In this document: positions 1 to 8,461 of the stretch, piece by piece
Layout: every line of letters starts with the position of its first letter
How positions within the stretch are numbered: the stretch's first letter is position 1
Assembly (NCBI RefSeq): GCF_900639985.1
Contig: NZ_CAAAIM010000007.1
Location: 177,904-241,903 of the forward strand
DNA: 64,000 bases
DNA from: Legionella rowbothamii
GTDB taxonomy: Bacteria; Pseudomonadota; Gammaproteobacteria; Legionellales; Legionellaceae
Reading direction: 5' to 3'
Notes under the pieces: generated by a model
The model's database searches: none
Seen by the model: the letters and a program-made list of their open reading frames with translations, nothing else
Told to the model about the DNA's origin: nothing
Position numbers and translations under genes: made by a program

Positions 1-1
1 A

Positions 2-3000
2 ATGCGCCTACAAAGAGTGCAAAAAGACAAAGAAGTAATTCAAACAATCATAGATTCATTAAAAGAGCAAAAAAAGGCAGCAGATAAACATAAAGAACAG
101 AATCCAGACACCAATAAAATGCGCACAGATCTATGTGTAAGTATGCAAGGCTTTGTTGCTAAAGGTGAGTTTATTGTTAGATCAGAAGATGGTGTTAGAC
201 ATCTCAATTTACCCAATATATTAAATTTAATCAACAAGGACGCGGACAAGGAGAAAATGGTTCCTGCAAGTTTTGCTCGAGACCCTAATATTTTCAATAT
301 CTTAAATGCTATTCCCCATGCTAAAGACAAAAATGCCTTAGAAAAGAGTATTTGCACAATCATAAAAGACAAAGGCCTCAATGCTTGTCAACATGAATTA
401 ACTCAAAGCCCCACCCAATTTTTTAAAGAACTGTATGCCGAATTAAAAATAACGAGCTATCCCGAATTAATCACTCAACCTGAAAATTTTTATGAGGTCT
501 TAACAGAGAACTTGCATTTGCTTAATGGCAGGTATGAAAACTACAGCTCATATACTTTAAACGAATTAGTCGATACGATTAAGAGCATTTTTAAACAAAC
601 CCTACTCTTTGATCAATCCGATGAGGCTCAAGAAAAAAGTTTCTCCGTGATTTATCAGCAAACACTCTCATCATTTGAAACAATAAATAGAGCGAATGCA
701 GAAAAAACAACTTCATTCAAATTATTTAGCCTTCAAACCTTTCTTTTTTTATGCGCCCTTCAGCTACGGTTGAAAAATCTAGATAAGGCAAAAGAATTTC
801 TTTCCGCACTCCAAGATCCCAAAAAAGCTAAAGCATTAATTACGCAATTGTGTACCAAAGAATCTGAGTTTAAGCAGATGCTGGAAACAAAATATGGTAT
901 TTCTACTGAAGAATATGGAGCACTTATTGACTCAGCCTTTGAAATAATCTCTGACCATGTTGATGCACCACATTTTGATGAGCTCCGAGTATCCTGTCTT
1001 GCAGAAGAATTGGAAAACACTCATTACCTAGTCTTAGGAGGACGTCTTTGCTGGAGTACCGCGGAAATTACCGAAGATGGAACCATCAATAGTGAACAAC
1101 AAAAAAAGCGTAAATTTAAGGCTAATTTCGAACAATTTTTCAATCATAAAGAAGCTTATCTTGAGCGCCGCGAACACCTCACATTACTCGATGAGCTGTT
1201 GAATGGAGAGGCCGGATTTGACGAAATCGCTCTACAGTCGCTAGAATATAACGCCCAGTATTTCTCTTACTCTCAAAAGATAAGTCTTTTAGAAACTGCT
1301 ATTAATAAGAAAAAATATAAATGCGCTGAATTTTTAGTTAATAATGGCGCTCATAATGAAAAACTATTTAAGCTAGCCTTTGATCAAAATCCTCCACATA
1401 TGCCGTTAATTGGAAGTTTTGCTCGTGCTAATAATAACTACCTGGGGCATTTTGCCACTGCAGACCAACTAGCCAAAGCCATCCGTGAAGATCGACTAGA
1501 GTTCGTTAAAATTATTTTCATGCTAGCACCTAACTTATTGGAAACCAGAATCGGGAATGGATGTACTCCACTCCTATATGCTTGCCAGGAAGGCCGAACA
1601 AATTTAGTAGACTATTTCCTGTCGATAGGAGCTAATTTTCTTGCGACTTCTACCGTATTCCTCTCCACTATCAGAAACTATGCTACAAAGCATAGTAATG
1701 ATAAAAGACTAACTAGCTTACTTAGTGATTATCACTTACGAGTAAGGGAGCAACTTAATTCAGGTGAAAGTTTTCCATTGCTTTCTACTCCTGAATATTT
1801 CTTAGAGGCTCTAAATCGAGAGGAAATCCAATTAGTCGATGTATTGCTAGAATTTTTTCCTAATTTGAGAAATGAAATTACACTCGAAACGTTAATTAAA
1901 GCCGTGACGAATAAATCGCTTTCACGAGTTCGGGCAATATTAGAATTAAAACCTGAGCTAATTAATGAGAGGGATCAACATGGGAAAACTGCATTATTTC
2001 ATGCCTGCCAATTAAATAATGTACCGATTGCCCAGCATTTAATGGAAAAGAGGGCAAACCTTTTTATATCGGATAATCAAGGCAAATTACCTCGTGATGC
2101 GACAGCAGAAACCAGATTACGCGATTTATTTATCCCCTATTACAGATTACTGCCCCGATACTCTGAACATCACCAGGCTATATTCACGCATGATAACTTA
2201 AGATCGGCAATTTTCCAAAATGACTTCAGCTTAGCAGATTGCATCCTTCAACTGTATCCCGAGTTTATCAACGATATCACACATCATGATCTATTTGATG
2301 CCATACGACTTAGATCGCTTGATGCGGTGAAATACATTCTAAATCGTAAAGCTGATTTGTTAGACTATAAAGATCCAAGAAATAAAACACCTTTTTATTA
2401 TGCCTGTGAAACTAATTGTTCAGAAATAGCTGAATATTTAATGATGCTTGGTGCGAATGTCCATGCAGGGGAGATTATTACAGTTAAACCTAGTGCAACC
2501 AGCTATTCAGCTTATACGATACGGAGAGCCCAGGACCTCAATATGTGGCCAAAAATCAAACACCTCTTCGATACTTATATTGACCGATTACCCAATGTTC
2601 CAGTTAAGAACATTAATGCAGGCCATATTATCGATGCGATTGATGCGCGAGATTTATCCTTTGTTACCTATTATTTGAATCGCTCTCCTAAATTAAAAGA
2701 AGGGCTTAATGATGTGGACTTACAACATATAGAACAACAAAGAACGCAGGCAAAATTACACAATCGCTATATGCAATTAATCCATGTATTAAATAGAAAA
2801 CGCGATCAATTCTCGTATTCAAATCGAGGCGATAGCCCTTATCAAACCATGGAGAAACTCAGCCAGAAATTAAATAATGCTGGGACTCAATTCTTTAAAA
2901 CTCATATTTCTTCGGAGACGTTGAAACAATTTGAATCCACGTGTACTGAGGCACTTGAAGTAGCAAATCATGTATTGAGTACTCATAGAGGGTGGCATGG

Positions 3001-3199
3001 CTTCCCTCTATGGATGAGAGCAATTATCGGGATTATTGCAACAGCAACCTTAATTCCAGCAATTACTGTTCAAGCAACTACGACAAAAGGATATGTTGGA
3101 ACATTCTTTAAATCTCATGAAACAGATTCAATAACGCTTACGAAGCGATTTTCCTCTGAATTTGAATCTATTAAAACTGAGTTGCTAAACGTTATTTAA
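2..3199 (+). CDS. Ankyrin-repeat protein, candidate Dot/Icm effector (5' end may be cut)
   Basis: The 1065-residue protein carries ankyrin-type units, recognisable by TPLLYACQEGRTNLVDYFL near residue 520, KTALFHACQLNNVPIAQHLM near 660 and TPFYYACETNCSEIAEYLM near 800. The first 450 residues are helical without a recognised domain. A hydrophobic segment near residues 1003-1027 could be a membrane helix. Ankyrin repeats bind proteins, and in Legionella such proteins are often translocated effectors; that role is inferred from family habit and not shown here. The first ATG lies at the second base of the window, so the true start may lie upstream. An inverted repeat follows the stop. Confidence 0.8.
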   Translation: MRLQRVQKDKEVIQTIIDSLKEQKKAADKHKEQNPDTNKMRTDLCVSMQGFVAKGEFIVRSEDGVRHLNLPNILNLINKDADKEKMVPASFARDPNIFNILNAIPHAKDKNALEKSICTIIKDKGLNACQHELTQSPTQFFKELYAELKITSYPELITQPENFYEVLTENLHLLNGRYENYSSYTLNELVDTIKSIFKQTLLFDQSDEAQEKSFSVIYQQTLSSFETINRANAEKTTSFKLFSLQTFLFLCALQLRLKNLDKAKEFLSALQDPKKAKALITQLCTKESEFKQMLETKYGISTEEYGALIDSAFEIISDHVDAPHFDELRVSCLAEELENTHYLVLGGRLCWSTAEITEDGTINSEQQKKRKFKANFEQFFNHKEAYLERREHLTLLDELLNGEAGFDEIALQSLEYNAQYFSYSQKISLLETAINKKKYKCAEFLVNNGAHNEKLFKLAFDQNPPHMPLIGSFARANNNYLGHFATADQLAKAIREDRLEFVKIIFMLAPNLLETRIGNGCTPLLYACQEGRTNLVDYFLSIGANFLATSTVFLSTIRNYATKHSNDKRLTSLLSDYHLRVREQLNSGESFPLLSTPEYFLEALNREEIQLVDVLLEFFPNLRNEITLETLIKAVTNKSLSRVRAILELKPELINERDQHGKTALFHACQLNNVPIAQHLMEKRANLFISDNQGKLPRDATAETRLRDLFIPYYRLLPRYSEHHQAIFTHDNLRSAIFQNDFSLADCILQLYPEFINDITHHDLFDAIRLRSLDAVKYILNRKADLLDYKDPRNKTPFYYACETNCSEIAEYLMMLGANVHAGEIITVKPSATSYSAYTIRRAQDLNMWPKIKHLFDTYIDRLPNVPVKNINAGHIIDAIDARDLSFVTYYLNRSPKLKEGLNDVDLQHIEQQRTQAKLHNRYMQLIHVLNRKRDQFSYSNRGDSPYQTMEKLSQKLNNAGTQFFKTHISSETLKQFESTCTEALEVANHVLSTHRGWHGFPLWMRAIIGIIATATLIPAITVQATTTKGYVGTFFKSHETDSITLTKRFSSEFESIKTELLNVI

Positions 3200-3216
3200 C
3201 CGTGGCCTTGAGGAAG

Positions 3217-3285
3217 GCGTAGCCGTAATCCAGGGATCTGAGTTTTATCAAGCCTCGATCCCCGAATTACGGCCGCCCCGCTATT
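3217..3285. repeat. Imperfect inverted repeat downstream of the ankyrin gene
   Basis: The arm GCCGTAATCCAGGGATCTGAG is answered on the opposite strand by a near-complement ending in CGAATTACGGC. It lies just after the ankyrin gene and could form a long hairpin. Whether it terminates transcription or is a dispersed repeat cannot be told from one copy. Confidence 0.4.
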
Positions 3286-3306
3286 AGGCTCCAATTCTTA
3301 AAATAT

Positions 3307-3326
3307 CCTAATATTTTTTTAATATA
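3307..3326 (+). promoter_or_regulatory. PmrA-box-like tandem half-sites upstream of the HAD-like gene
   Basis: Two half-sites, CCTAATATT and TTTAATATA, are separated by two bases. This matches the published Legionella PmrA pattern (cTTAATatT, two bases, cTTAATatT) at 8 and 7 of 9 positions. The region is AT-rich, so chance matches are likely. A TATAAT at 3323-3328 overlaps the second half-site, and the gene starts at 3368. Confidence 0.35.
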
Positions 3327-3367
3327 ATAATAAAGTTAAATTCATTCAAAACATTCAAAGGAAAACA

Positions 3368-4201
3368 ATGCCTAAGATTATTATTTTTACTGATTTTGAT
3401 GGTACTTTAAGCGGCAGAGAAGGCGGAAAAACCGTTTTTGGATTATTTTATCAATCACTACTAAGTGGCTATGTTCCTGGAGTACAGCAAGATTATAGAG
3501 CAACACCATTAAAAGATAGTGATGCAGTACAAAGCTTATTCGAAACAAAATTTGGGCCATACAAGAAAGACTTTAATTATGATCAGCCTGAAACTGACTT
3601 GTTGCTAAGCCGTGAAGCAGTGGAGTTTCTTCACAACATGTTAAGCAATGATGACGTATCCGTACAAATCATTACCAAAAACCGTAAAGACTACATTAGA
3701 GCCCTATTGACCTATCAAGGATTTAATCCTGACGAACTCAACAAATTGGGCATCTTCGATTCGGTACGAAAAGACATGGCTGTTCAAGGATTTTTATCTA
3801 AACAAACAGAGACTCTCTCTGCTGTTTATGTACTGGATGATAGCCTGGAAGATTATAACTATATGTTAAGGGCTGTTACCTCATTTGGATTAGCTGACCA
3901 TCAAATCCAAAAATATCACAAGAAGTCAGGCTGTTTTGAATGGAGTGCATATCAGCAAGACATTCATAGACTCCTTTATCCTTCACTCCTGGCCGAAGGT
4001 GAACTGGAAGTAGCTACCGAAAAAAAGGAGCAACCGCTAAGCCAACAGACCCCTAATGCTTTTGAGGAAGATGCTGAAATCATTACTAAAAACAAAGAAA
4101 AAATGCCTAAACCTTCTTTTTTTAACTCAATAAACGTTCCTAAAGGTGCTGAGCAAAATGATGCTGATCTGGGTGAAATCCCTAACACTCCTCCCCTTTA
4201 A
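3368..4201 (+). CDS. HAD-like phosphatase domain protein, candidate effector (Ceg4-like)
   Basis: The 277-residue protein opens with IIIFTDFDGTL, HAD motif I with Asp8 and Asp10. It has IITKNR as a plausible motif II/III region and VLDDSLEDY as the acidic motif IV, so the catalytic set looks complete. The last 70 residues are charged and low in complexity, as in many Dot/Icm signal tails. Legionella Ceg4 is a known HAD-type effector phosphatase and a possible relative, but I cannot confirm orthology. An AGGAAAACA ribosome site precedes the ATG. A PmrA-box-like sequence lies about 45 bases upstream. Confidence 0.75.
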   Translation: MPKIIIFTDFDGTLSGREGGKTVFGLFYQSLLSGYVPGVQQDYRATPLKDSDAVQSLFETKFGPYKKDFNYDQPETDLLLSREAVEFLHNMLSNDDVSVQIITKNRKDYIRALLTYQGFNPDELNKLGIFDSVRKDMAVQGFLSKQTETLSAVYVLDDSLEDYNYMLRAVTSFGLADHQIQKYHKKSGCFEWSAYQQDIHRLLYPSLLAEGELEVATEKKEQPLSQQTPNAFEEDAEIITKNKEKMPKPSFFNSINVPKGAEQNDADLGEIPNTPPL

Positions 4202-4232
4202 GCAAAAGACAAGCAGCAAGCAAATAAATTGA

Positions 4233-4256
4233 TCATCCCCGCGTAAGCGGGAATGA
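4233..4256. repeat. Short palindromic repeat (CCCGC-loop-GCGGG)
   Basis: TCATCCCCGCGTAAGCGGGA forms a tight hairpin with an outer TCAT/ATGA pairing and a GTAA loop. It sits between the convergent HAD-like and response-regulator genes. This palindrome type is dispersed in many bacterial genomes and may also act as a bidirectional terminator. Confidence 0.55.
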
Positions 4257-4260
4257 CGGA

Positions 4261-4893
4261 TTAACCAGAATATTCAAAAGAAACTGTATTACCTGTATGC
4301 AGCAAATTGGCTCGTATCAAGTCAGCCAAGGTTCTAGTCTCCATTTTTTTCATGACCTTAGCGCGATGAGCTTCTACTGTAGAAATAGATATATTCAGAT
4401 CATACGCAATCTGCTTATTTAATTTACCCTCAATAACTAAATCCATAATCTGCTTTTCGCGTTTAGTTAAACTGTTTATCCGCTGACAGAAATCAGATTG
4501 TAATTGAAAAGTATTATTTTGATTTTTTTTCAGGCAGCTTTGTGTAGCTTCAAGTAAATGCTGGTGATTCACCGGCTTAAGAATAAAATCAGCCGCCCCC
4601 GCTTTCATCGCCCTTACTGCCATTGGAATATCACCATAACCGGTGATGATTATTACAGAGAGTTGATTTTTTGTTGTATTCAGATACTCCAATAATTCGA
4701 GACCACTTATTATGGGCATCCTCACATCAATAATCAGACAACCGTGTTGGTTAGCATCATAATTATCAAGAAAATCCTTGGCATTCTCATAGGCTTGTAC
4801 TCTAAGGTTAACTGATTCAAATAACCAACGAAAAGACGCACATATTTCCGGATCATCATCCACAATAATAACCATTGGCTCATTAGTAAGCAT
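4261..4893 (-). CDS. FixJ/NarL-type two-component response regulator
   Basis: Residues 1-120 form a receiver domain with the acidic DDD near residues 12-14, the phospho-acceptor Asp56 (IIDVRMP), Thr84 and Lys106 (ILKP). Residues 140-200 form a LuxR-type helix-turn-helix (LTKREKQIMDLVIEGKLNKQ and a recognition helix with SISTVEAHRAKV). The order and length match FixJ-family transcription factors. Its start overlaps the end of the kinase-like gene by 11 bases, so the two are translated together. Its target genes are not known. Confidence 0.92.
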   Translation of the reverse strand: MLTNEPMVIIVDDDPEICASFRWLFESVNLRVQAYENAKDFLDNYDANQHGCLIIDVRMPIISGLELLEYLNTTKNQLSVIIITGYGDIPMAVRAMKAGAADFILKPVNHQHLLEATQSCLKKNQNNTFQLQSDFCQRINSLTKREKQIMDLVIEGKLNKQIAYDLNISISTVEAHRAKVMKKMETRTLADLIRANLLHTGNTVSFEYSG

Positions 4894-5533
4894 GTTGAGA
4901 ATCCTTATGAAACATGATCAGCTGAAAGCAAATACCCTTAGGTACTAATTCTGTTAATAAACTGCCACAATCAGTGGTAAAAAGAGTACGGCAATAAGTA
5001 AGCTCATTCTCCACGGTCTCTTCTTTTATTGGAAAATTACTTCTAACCATTATGCTTAATGCATTTTTTTGATAGGGTTTCGTTTGAATTAATAATTCAC
5101 TTTGCTCTATGCCATTTTTTCCCACAGTATCAATACATTGTTTCAATAAGCGAAATAAAACACATTTAAACTGAAATTTATTCATATTAAAATCGGGAGC
5201 ACACTCATGGAAATCTAAAGTCAGTTTGATGTTATGATGTTTTATTTCAAAAAAAAATAAAGAGGTAATTTCGGTAATAATGCTAGGGATATTAATACCT
5301 TCTTCTTGAACGATTAACTGTTGCATCGAGTAAATTTTATTTTTAAATAATTCCGTATGTTCATTAATTTTTTGTAATGCACTATTCATTTGACGGGGAC
5401 TAAGTTCATTTCTTTGTAACTTTATTTCACACCCACCTAGATAGGCTTTAATTACCGTTAATGGCTGATTTAACTCATGAATAAACTTCAGTAGAAGTTG
5501 GTTATGTAAGTTCTTTTGCATTAATCCATTCAT
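4883..5533 (-). CDS. Histidine-kinase-like protein with degenerate ATPase domain
   Basis: The 216-residue protein has no sensor or membrane segment. Residues 15-30 carry a good H-box with His19 (FIHELNQPLTVIKAYL). The C-terminal half aligns loosely with a HATPase domain (VLFRLLKQCIDTVGKNG as the N-box region), but the N-box Asn is replaced and no DxGxG or GLGLxI box is visible. It may be a phosphotransfer protein rather than an active kinase, as seen in ChpT-type proteins. It overlaps the FixJ-like regulator gene and so is probably its partner. Confidence 0.75.
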   Translation of the reverse strand: MNGLMQKNLHNQLLLKFIHELNQPLTVIKAYLGGCEIKLQRNELSPRQMNSALQKINEHTELFKNKIYSMQQLIVQEEGINIPSIITEITSLFFFEIKHHNIKLTLDFHECAPDFNMNKFQFKCVLFRLLKQCIDTVGKNGIEQSELLIQTKPYQKNALSIMVRSNFPIKEETVENELTYCRTLFTTDCGSLLTELVPKGICFQLIMFHKDSQHAY

Positions 5534-5997
5534 CTAATTACTGTATCCTAAAATGTCCTATGAAAAGCCCGTTAAAAATTGTTATTTAGCATAAACAATA
5601 TCACTCAACATACCTATATTTTGAGCCATTTTTATATGTTAATTTATTGAATGTGTATAGTTTATGCTGGTAATCCTGAATAAGCATTAAAATAAACGTT
5701 TATTAGCCTGCTAGATCTCTTGATGGCATTCCATGAATGCGAATCTAACACAAAGATAAATAATATCCAATTTGATTAGGATATTTATTTATACAACAAA
5801 AAAATATCAGTGAACACCCGAGATAATTTATATGAACCTTGATTGAGTGTGTCAACTGGGAGACTAGTTGCCAACACACCCAAACCAAGAGACAACAACT
5901 TTAAGTTTCAAATACACTTTTAACAATTGTGGTTTTCCATAGCATTTAATAGATATGTGTATTCTACTTCGAAAATGTAACGTAAATACGAAGATAA
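5534..5997. other. 464-base noncoding gap with one hairpin
   Basis: No supportable gene was found. The gap is AT-rich. A hairpin at 5847-5879 pairs GTGTGTCAACT with AGTTG-bulge-ACACAC. The kinase-like gene is transcribed away from this gap, so its promoter should lie near 5540-5650. Confidence 0.5.
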
Positions 5998-6711
5998 CTA
6001 CATAGACATCATACGCTGCCAAAAACGCAAATCCCTACACATCAAAATAAATTGAGCAACCCTTTCCTCTCTATCCAACTCGATAAATCCTGCATCCGGT
6101 TTAATAATATGAAACATCCGCTTAAAACCTGCAGCAAATGAAGGTAAATAGCCTATGTATTTACAGTGAAAATAGGCATCCCATATAAACTCAAACAATT
6201 TAGGATGAAGCAATTCTGAATCCCGAAGGAAAATCGCTATGGAATCAAATAAAGCGGAAGGTGTGCCCTCAATTTGGGTATGAAGAACCACTGGCTCCTG
6301 ATTATTCAACATAATTTCACCCTCATAGCATCCAATTAGAGTATAAGAGGCTTTTTCGTTTTCAATTTCTGCAAGCAAATGTTTTAAAATTAATGCATTT
6401 GCTCCCTCTTCAATAAGTATCCCCATTTTTCTTCCAGAAAAATTTTTAGCCGTTTGCGATAAAGGACGAGCTACTTTTGTAGGCTTAAGATCATTTTGAA
6501 TTGATTTTGCAATGTCATGCGCTAGAGGAGAGTTCTTAATACCAAATTTTTTTGCTACATCATTAAATGATTCATAAGCAGTAAAATACCCATGTATATC
6601 AAAACCATGCGTATGTGTATCACCCTTGGGTTGAATAGGGAGATATTCCTCTTGAGGTTGTTTTTCTTCTTTAGGTTGATTATTAGCATGATTCTGACTA
6701 CTTTTTTTCAT
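5998..6711 (-). CDS. Unclassified 237-residue protein
   Basis: I do not recognise this family. The first 30 residues are rich in Gln, Glu, Asn and Lys and look disordered. The remainder appears to be a globular soluble domain, with an aromatic-rich segment (FEFIWDAYFHCKYIGYLPSF) near residues 170-190. No signal peptide or membrane helix is seen. A GGGAG ribosome site lies 9 bases before the ATG, which supports translation. It stands alone between noncoding gaps. The charged N-terminus and accessory setting allow an effector role, but nothing shows it. Confidence 0.7.
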   Translation of the reverse strand: MKKSSQNHANNQPKEEKQPQEEYLPIQPKGDTHTHGFDIHGYFTAYESFNDVAKKFGIKNSPLAHDIAKSIQNDLKPTKVARPLSQTAKNFSGRKMGILIEEGANALILKHLLAEIENEKASYTLIGCYEGEIMLNNQEPVVLHTQIEGTPSALFDSIAIFLRDSELLHPKLFEFIWDAYFHCKYIGYLPSFAAGFKRMFHIIKPDAGFIELDREERVAQFILMCRDLRFWQRMMSM

Positions 6712-6885
6712 AAGACCAACTCCCTATGGAGATGAAAAAACAGTGATGCTTTTTGAACAATATTAATCATTTTAATTCGGCCTACATCCTTTAACAATCC
6801 CGAATTAGGACAGTATAATTAATGGAAATCCACAAAAAATACGGCCTGATTACAACCTAACACCTATAAAGGAAGATTTTTCTTA

Positions 6886-7065
6886 TCACCTGGAAGGGGG
6901 GGATACATGTTTAAAAAAATAGGCAACTAAAAGAACAAACAACAACACTAAAGAAAAATAGAGCAGAACTTCCGCAAGAAGAATAAGTGTAGGATTAGTC
7001 CCTTTATATAAATAGATCGCCAGAAGTAGTATCACAACAAAAAAAATAAATGCCCCTATTAACAT
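6886..7065 (-). CDS. Small two-helix membrane protein, 59 residues
   Basis: This short ORF encodes a protein made almost entirely of two hydrophobic segments, residues 2-20 (LIGAFIFFVVILLLAIYLY) and about 27-50, joined by a short KGTNP turn. An AAGGA ribosome site lies 7 bases before the ATG. The hairpin design is common in small inner-membrane proteins of unknown role. The next gene downstream on this strand begins at 6711, about 170 bases away, so co-transcription is possible. Confidence 0.5.
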   Translation of the reverse strand: MLIGAFIFFVVILLLAIYLYKGTNPTLILLAEVLLYFSLVLLFVLLVAYFFKHVSPPSR

Positions 7066-7156
7066 ACTTTATTCCTTTAATTGAACATCCTTTTTTAATT
7101 TACAATTTAGGCAAAAATAAACTAGATGGCAAATGCCATTTTTAAATAGCAATGAG

Positions 7157-7226
7157 ACTAGGCTCATGGCCCAACATGAAGCTCTGGTATAACAGGCAGC
7201 GCTGTTGGGCCATGGGCCCAACCTAC
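7157..7226. repeat. Dispersed inverted repeat (GTAGGTTGGGYCCATGGCCCAAC family)
   Basis: One arm, read on the minus strand from 7226, is GTAGGTTGGGCCCATGGCCC followed by AAC. It matches a second copy starting at 60342 at 22 of 23 positions. The other arm, near 7157-7175, is an imperfect complement. The copy here is between the 59-residue protein gene and the DJ-1 gene. Confidence 0.6.
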
Positions 7227-7272
7227 AATTTATTAATAAAATCTTTAAGTTAATGACAATAATAAGATATCT

Positions 7273-7965
7273 CTAAGCAGCCCTCTTATTGTGTGCAATC
7301 AGCTTTAACAGCGCCTGAGCTGCCGCCGTAGACGATGCAGGATTCTGCCCAGTGATGAGAAGACCATCAACAATTACAAAACTCTGCCAATCAGGGGCTT
7401 TTTCAAACAGACCACCAAGTCGCTTCAGTTCATCTTCAACGAGAAATGGCACCATATCAGTGAGCTCCACCGCAGCCTCTTCGCTATTAGAAAAACCCGT
7501 TATCCGCTTACCTTTTACAAGTGGGGCACCTTTATAAGTTACTCGATGCAATACACCAGGTGAATGGCATACCAGGGCAATAGGCTTGCCTGAATTATAA
7601 AAGGACTCGATTAACCTGATAGAAACTAAGCTTTCAGCAAGATCCCACAAAGGACCGTGACCACCCACATAAAATATCGTGTCAAAATCATCAGCATTCA
7701 TATCGGCAAGCTTAGCTGTCTGAGAAAGTGCTTTTTTCGCCTGCTCATCCTTTTTAAAACGCTCCATAGCAGGTGTTTGATTTTCAGGTAAATCACTCTT
7801 CGGATCAACAGGAGGCTGCCCCCCCATAGGTGAGGCTAAGGTTAACTCAACCCCTGCATCCGCAAAAACAAAATAAGGTGCGGCAAACTCTTCAAGCCAG
7901 AAACCTGTCTTGCGCCCAGTATTACCCAATTGGTCATGAGAAGTTAACACCATCAATATTTTCAT
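7273..7965 (-). CDS. DJ-1/PfpI family protein (Hsp31/glyoxalase III-like)
   Basis: The 230-residue protein begins with a KILMVLTSHDQLGNTGRKTG strand typical of the Hsp31-like branch. It has Glu25/Glu26 in WLEEF, a GGHG loop at 101-104 and the nucleophile elbow LVCHSPG with Cys133. These are the expected residues of a DJ-1-type active site. Relatives act as methylglyoxal-detoxifying enzymes or holding chaperones in the cytoplasm; which applies here is not decided by sequence. A GGAG ribosome site supports the start. It appears to be a single-gene unit. Confidence 0.88.
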   Translation of the reverse strand: MKILMVLTSHDQLGNTGRKTGFWLEEFAAPYFVFADAGVELTLASPMGGQPPVDPKSDLPENQTPAMERFKKDEQAKKALSQTAKLADMNADDFDTIFYVGGHGPLWDLAESLVSIRLIESFYNSGKPIALVCHSPGVLHRVTYKGAPLVKGKRITGFSNSEEAAVELTDMVPFLVEDELKRLGGLFEKAPDWQSFVIVDGLLITGQNPASSTAAAQALLKLIAHNKRAA

Positions 7966-8461
7966 TTTCGTTCTCCTTCCGTATCTTAACGAATGTGAAC
8001 TTGATTCTACTGATTGTGAACGGTGATAAAAATTATGATTATAGGGATATGATTTCTTAAACGTTCAGGTGCAGTCTTTTTTTATTCTTTTTTAGAATCC
8101 TATTTATTAATTTTAGTTCAAGTTAATAGGGTTTACTAACCCCTACTTTAAAACCAACAAATTTGGATAGAAATTCCTAGTAAATTGCTGGGCTTAAACA
8201 GCCCAGCCTACAACTGATAAAAATTTATCCACCTCGGCCGATAGAAAATTTGGCTCAAAATGAATTTGCACAGATGCAAACCCGGAAAAATTTGCAGAAG
8301 CTCTGGAGTTCAGCAGCATTTAAGGTTGTGAGTCTGTCGCAGCTCTTAGTGAAACTAAGCTAATTTAAGTGGGGATGACTTTATTTTTGCGACAAAGCCT
8401 AGAATCCAGCAATGCTTCACTGTACAATTAACAAACTATACTATCAAACGATACTCTATTT
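7966..8461. other. 496-base noncoding gap with a perfect hairpin
   Basis: No gene is supported. A perfect 8-bp hairpin (GCTGGGCT-TAAAC-AGCCCAGC) lies at 8187-8207, followed by CTACAACTG, which resembles the arms of the dispersed repeat at 7157-7226. The rest is AT-rich and holds the divergent promoters of the DJ-1-like gene and the 353-residue protein gene. Confidence 0.45.
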
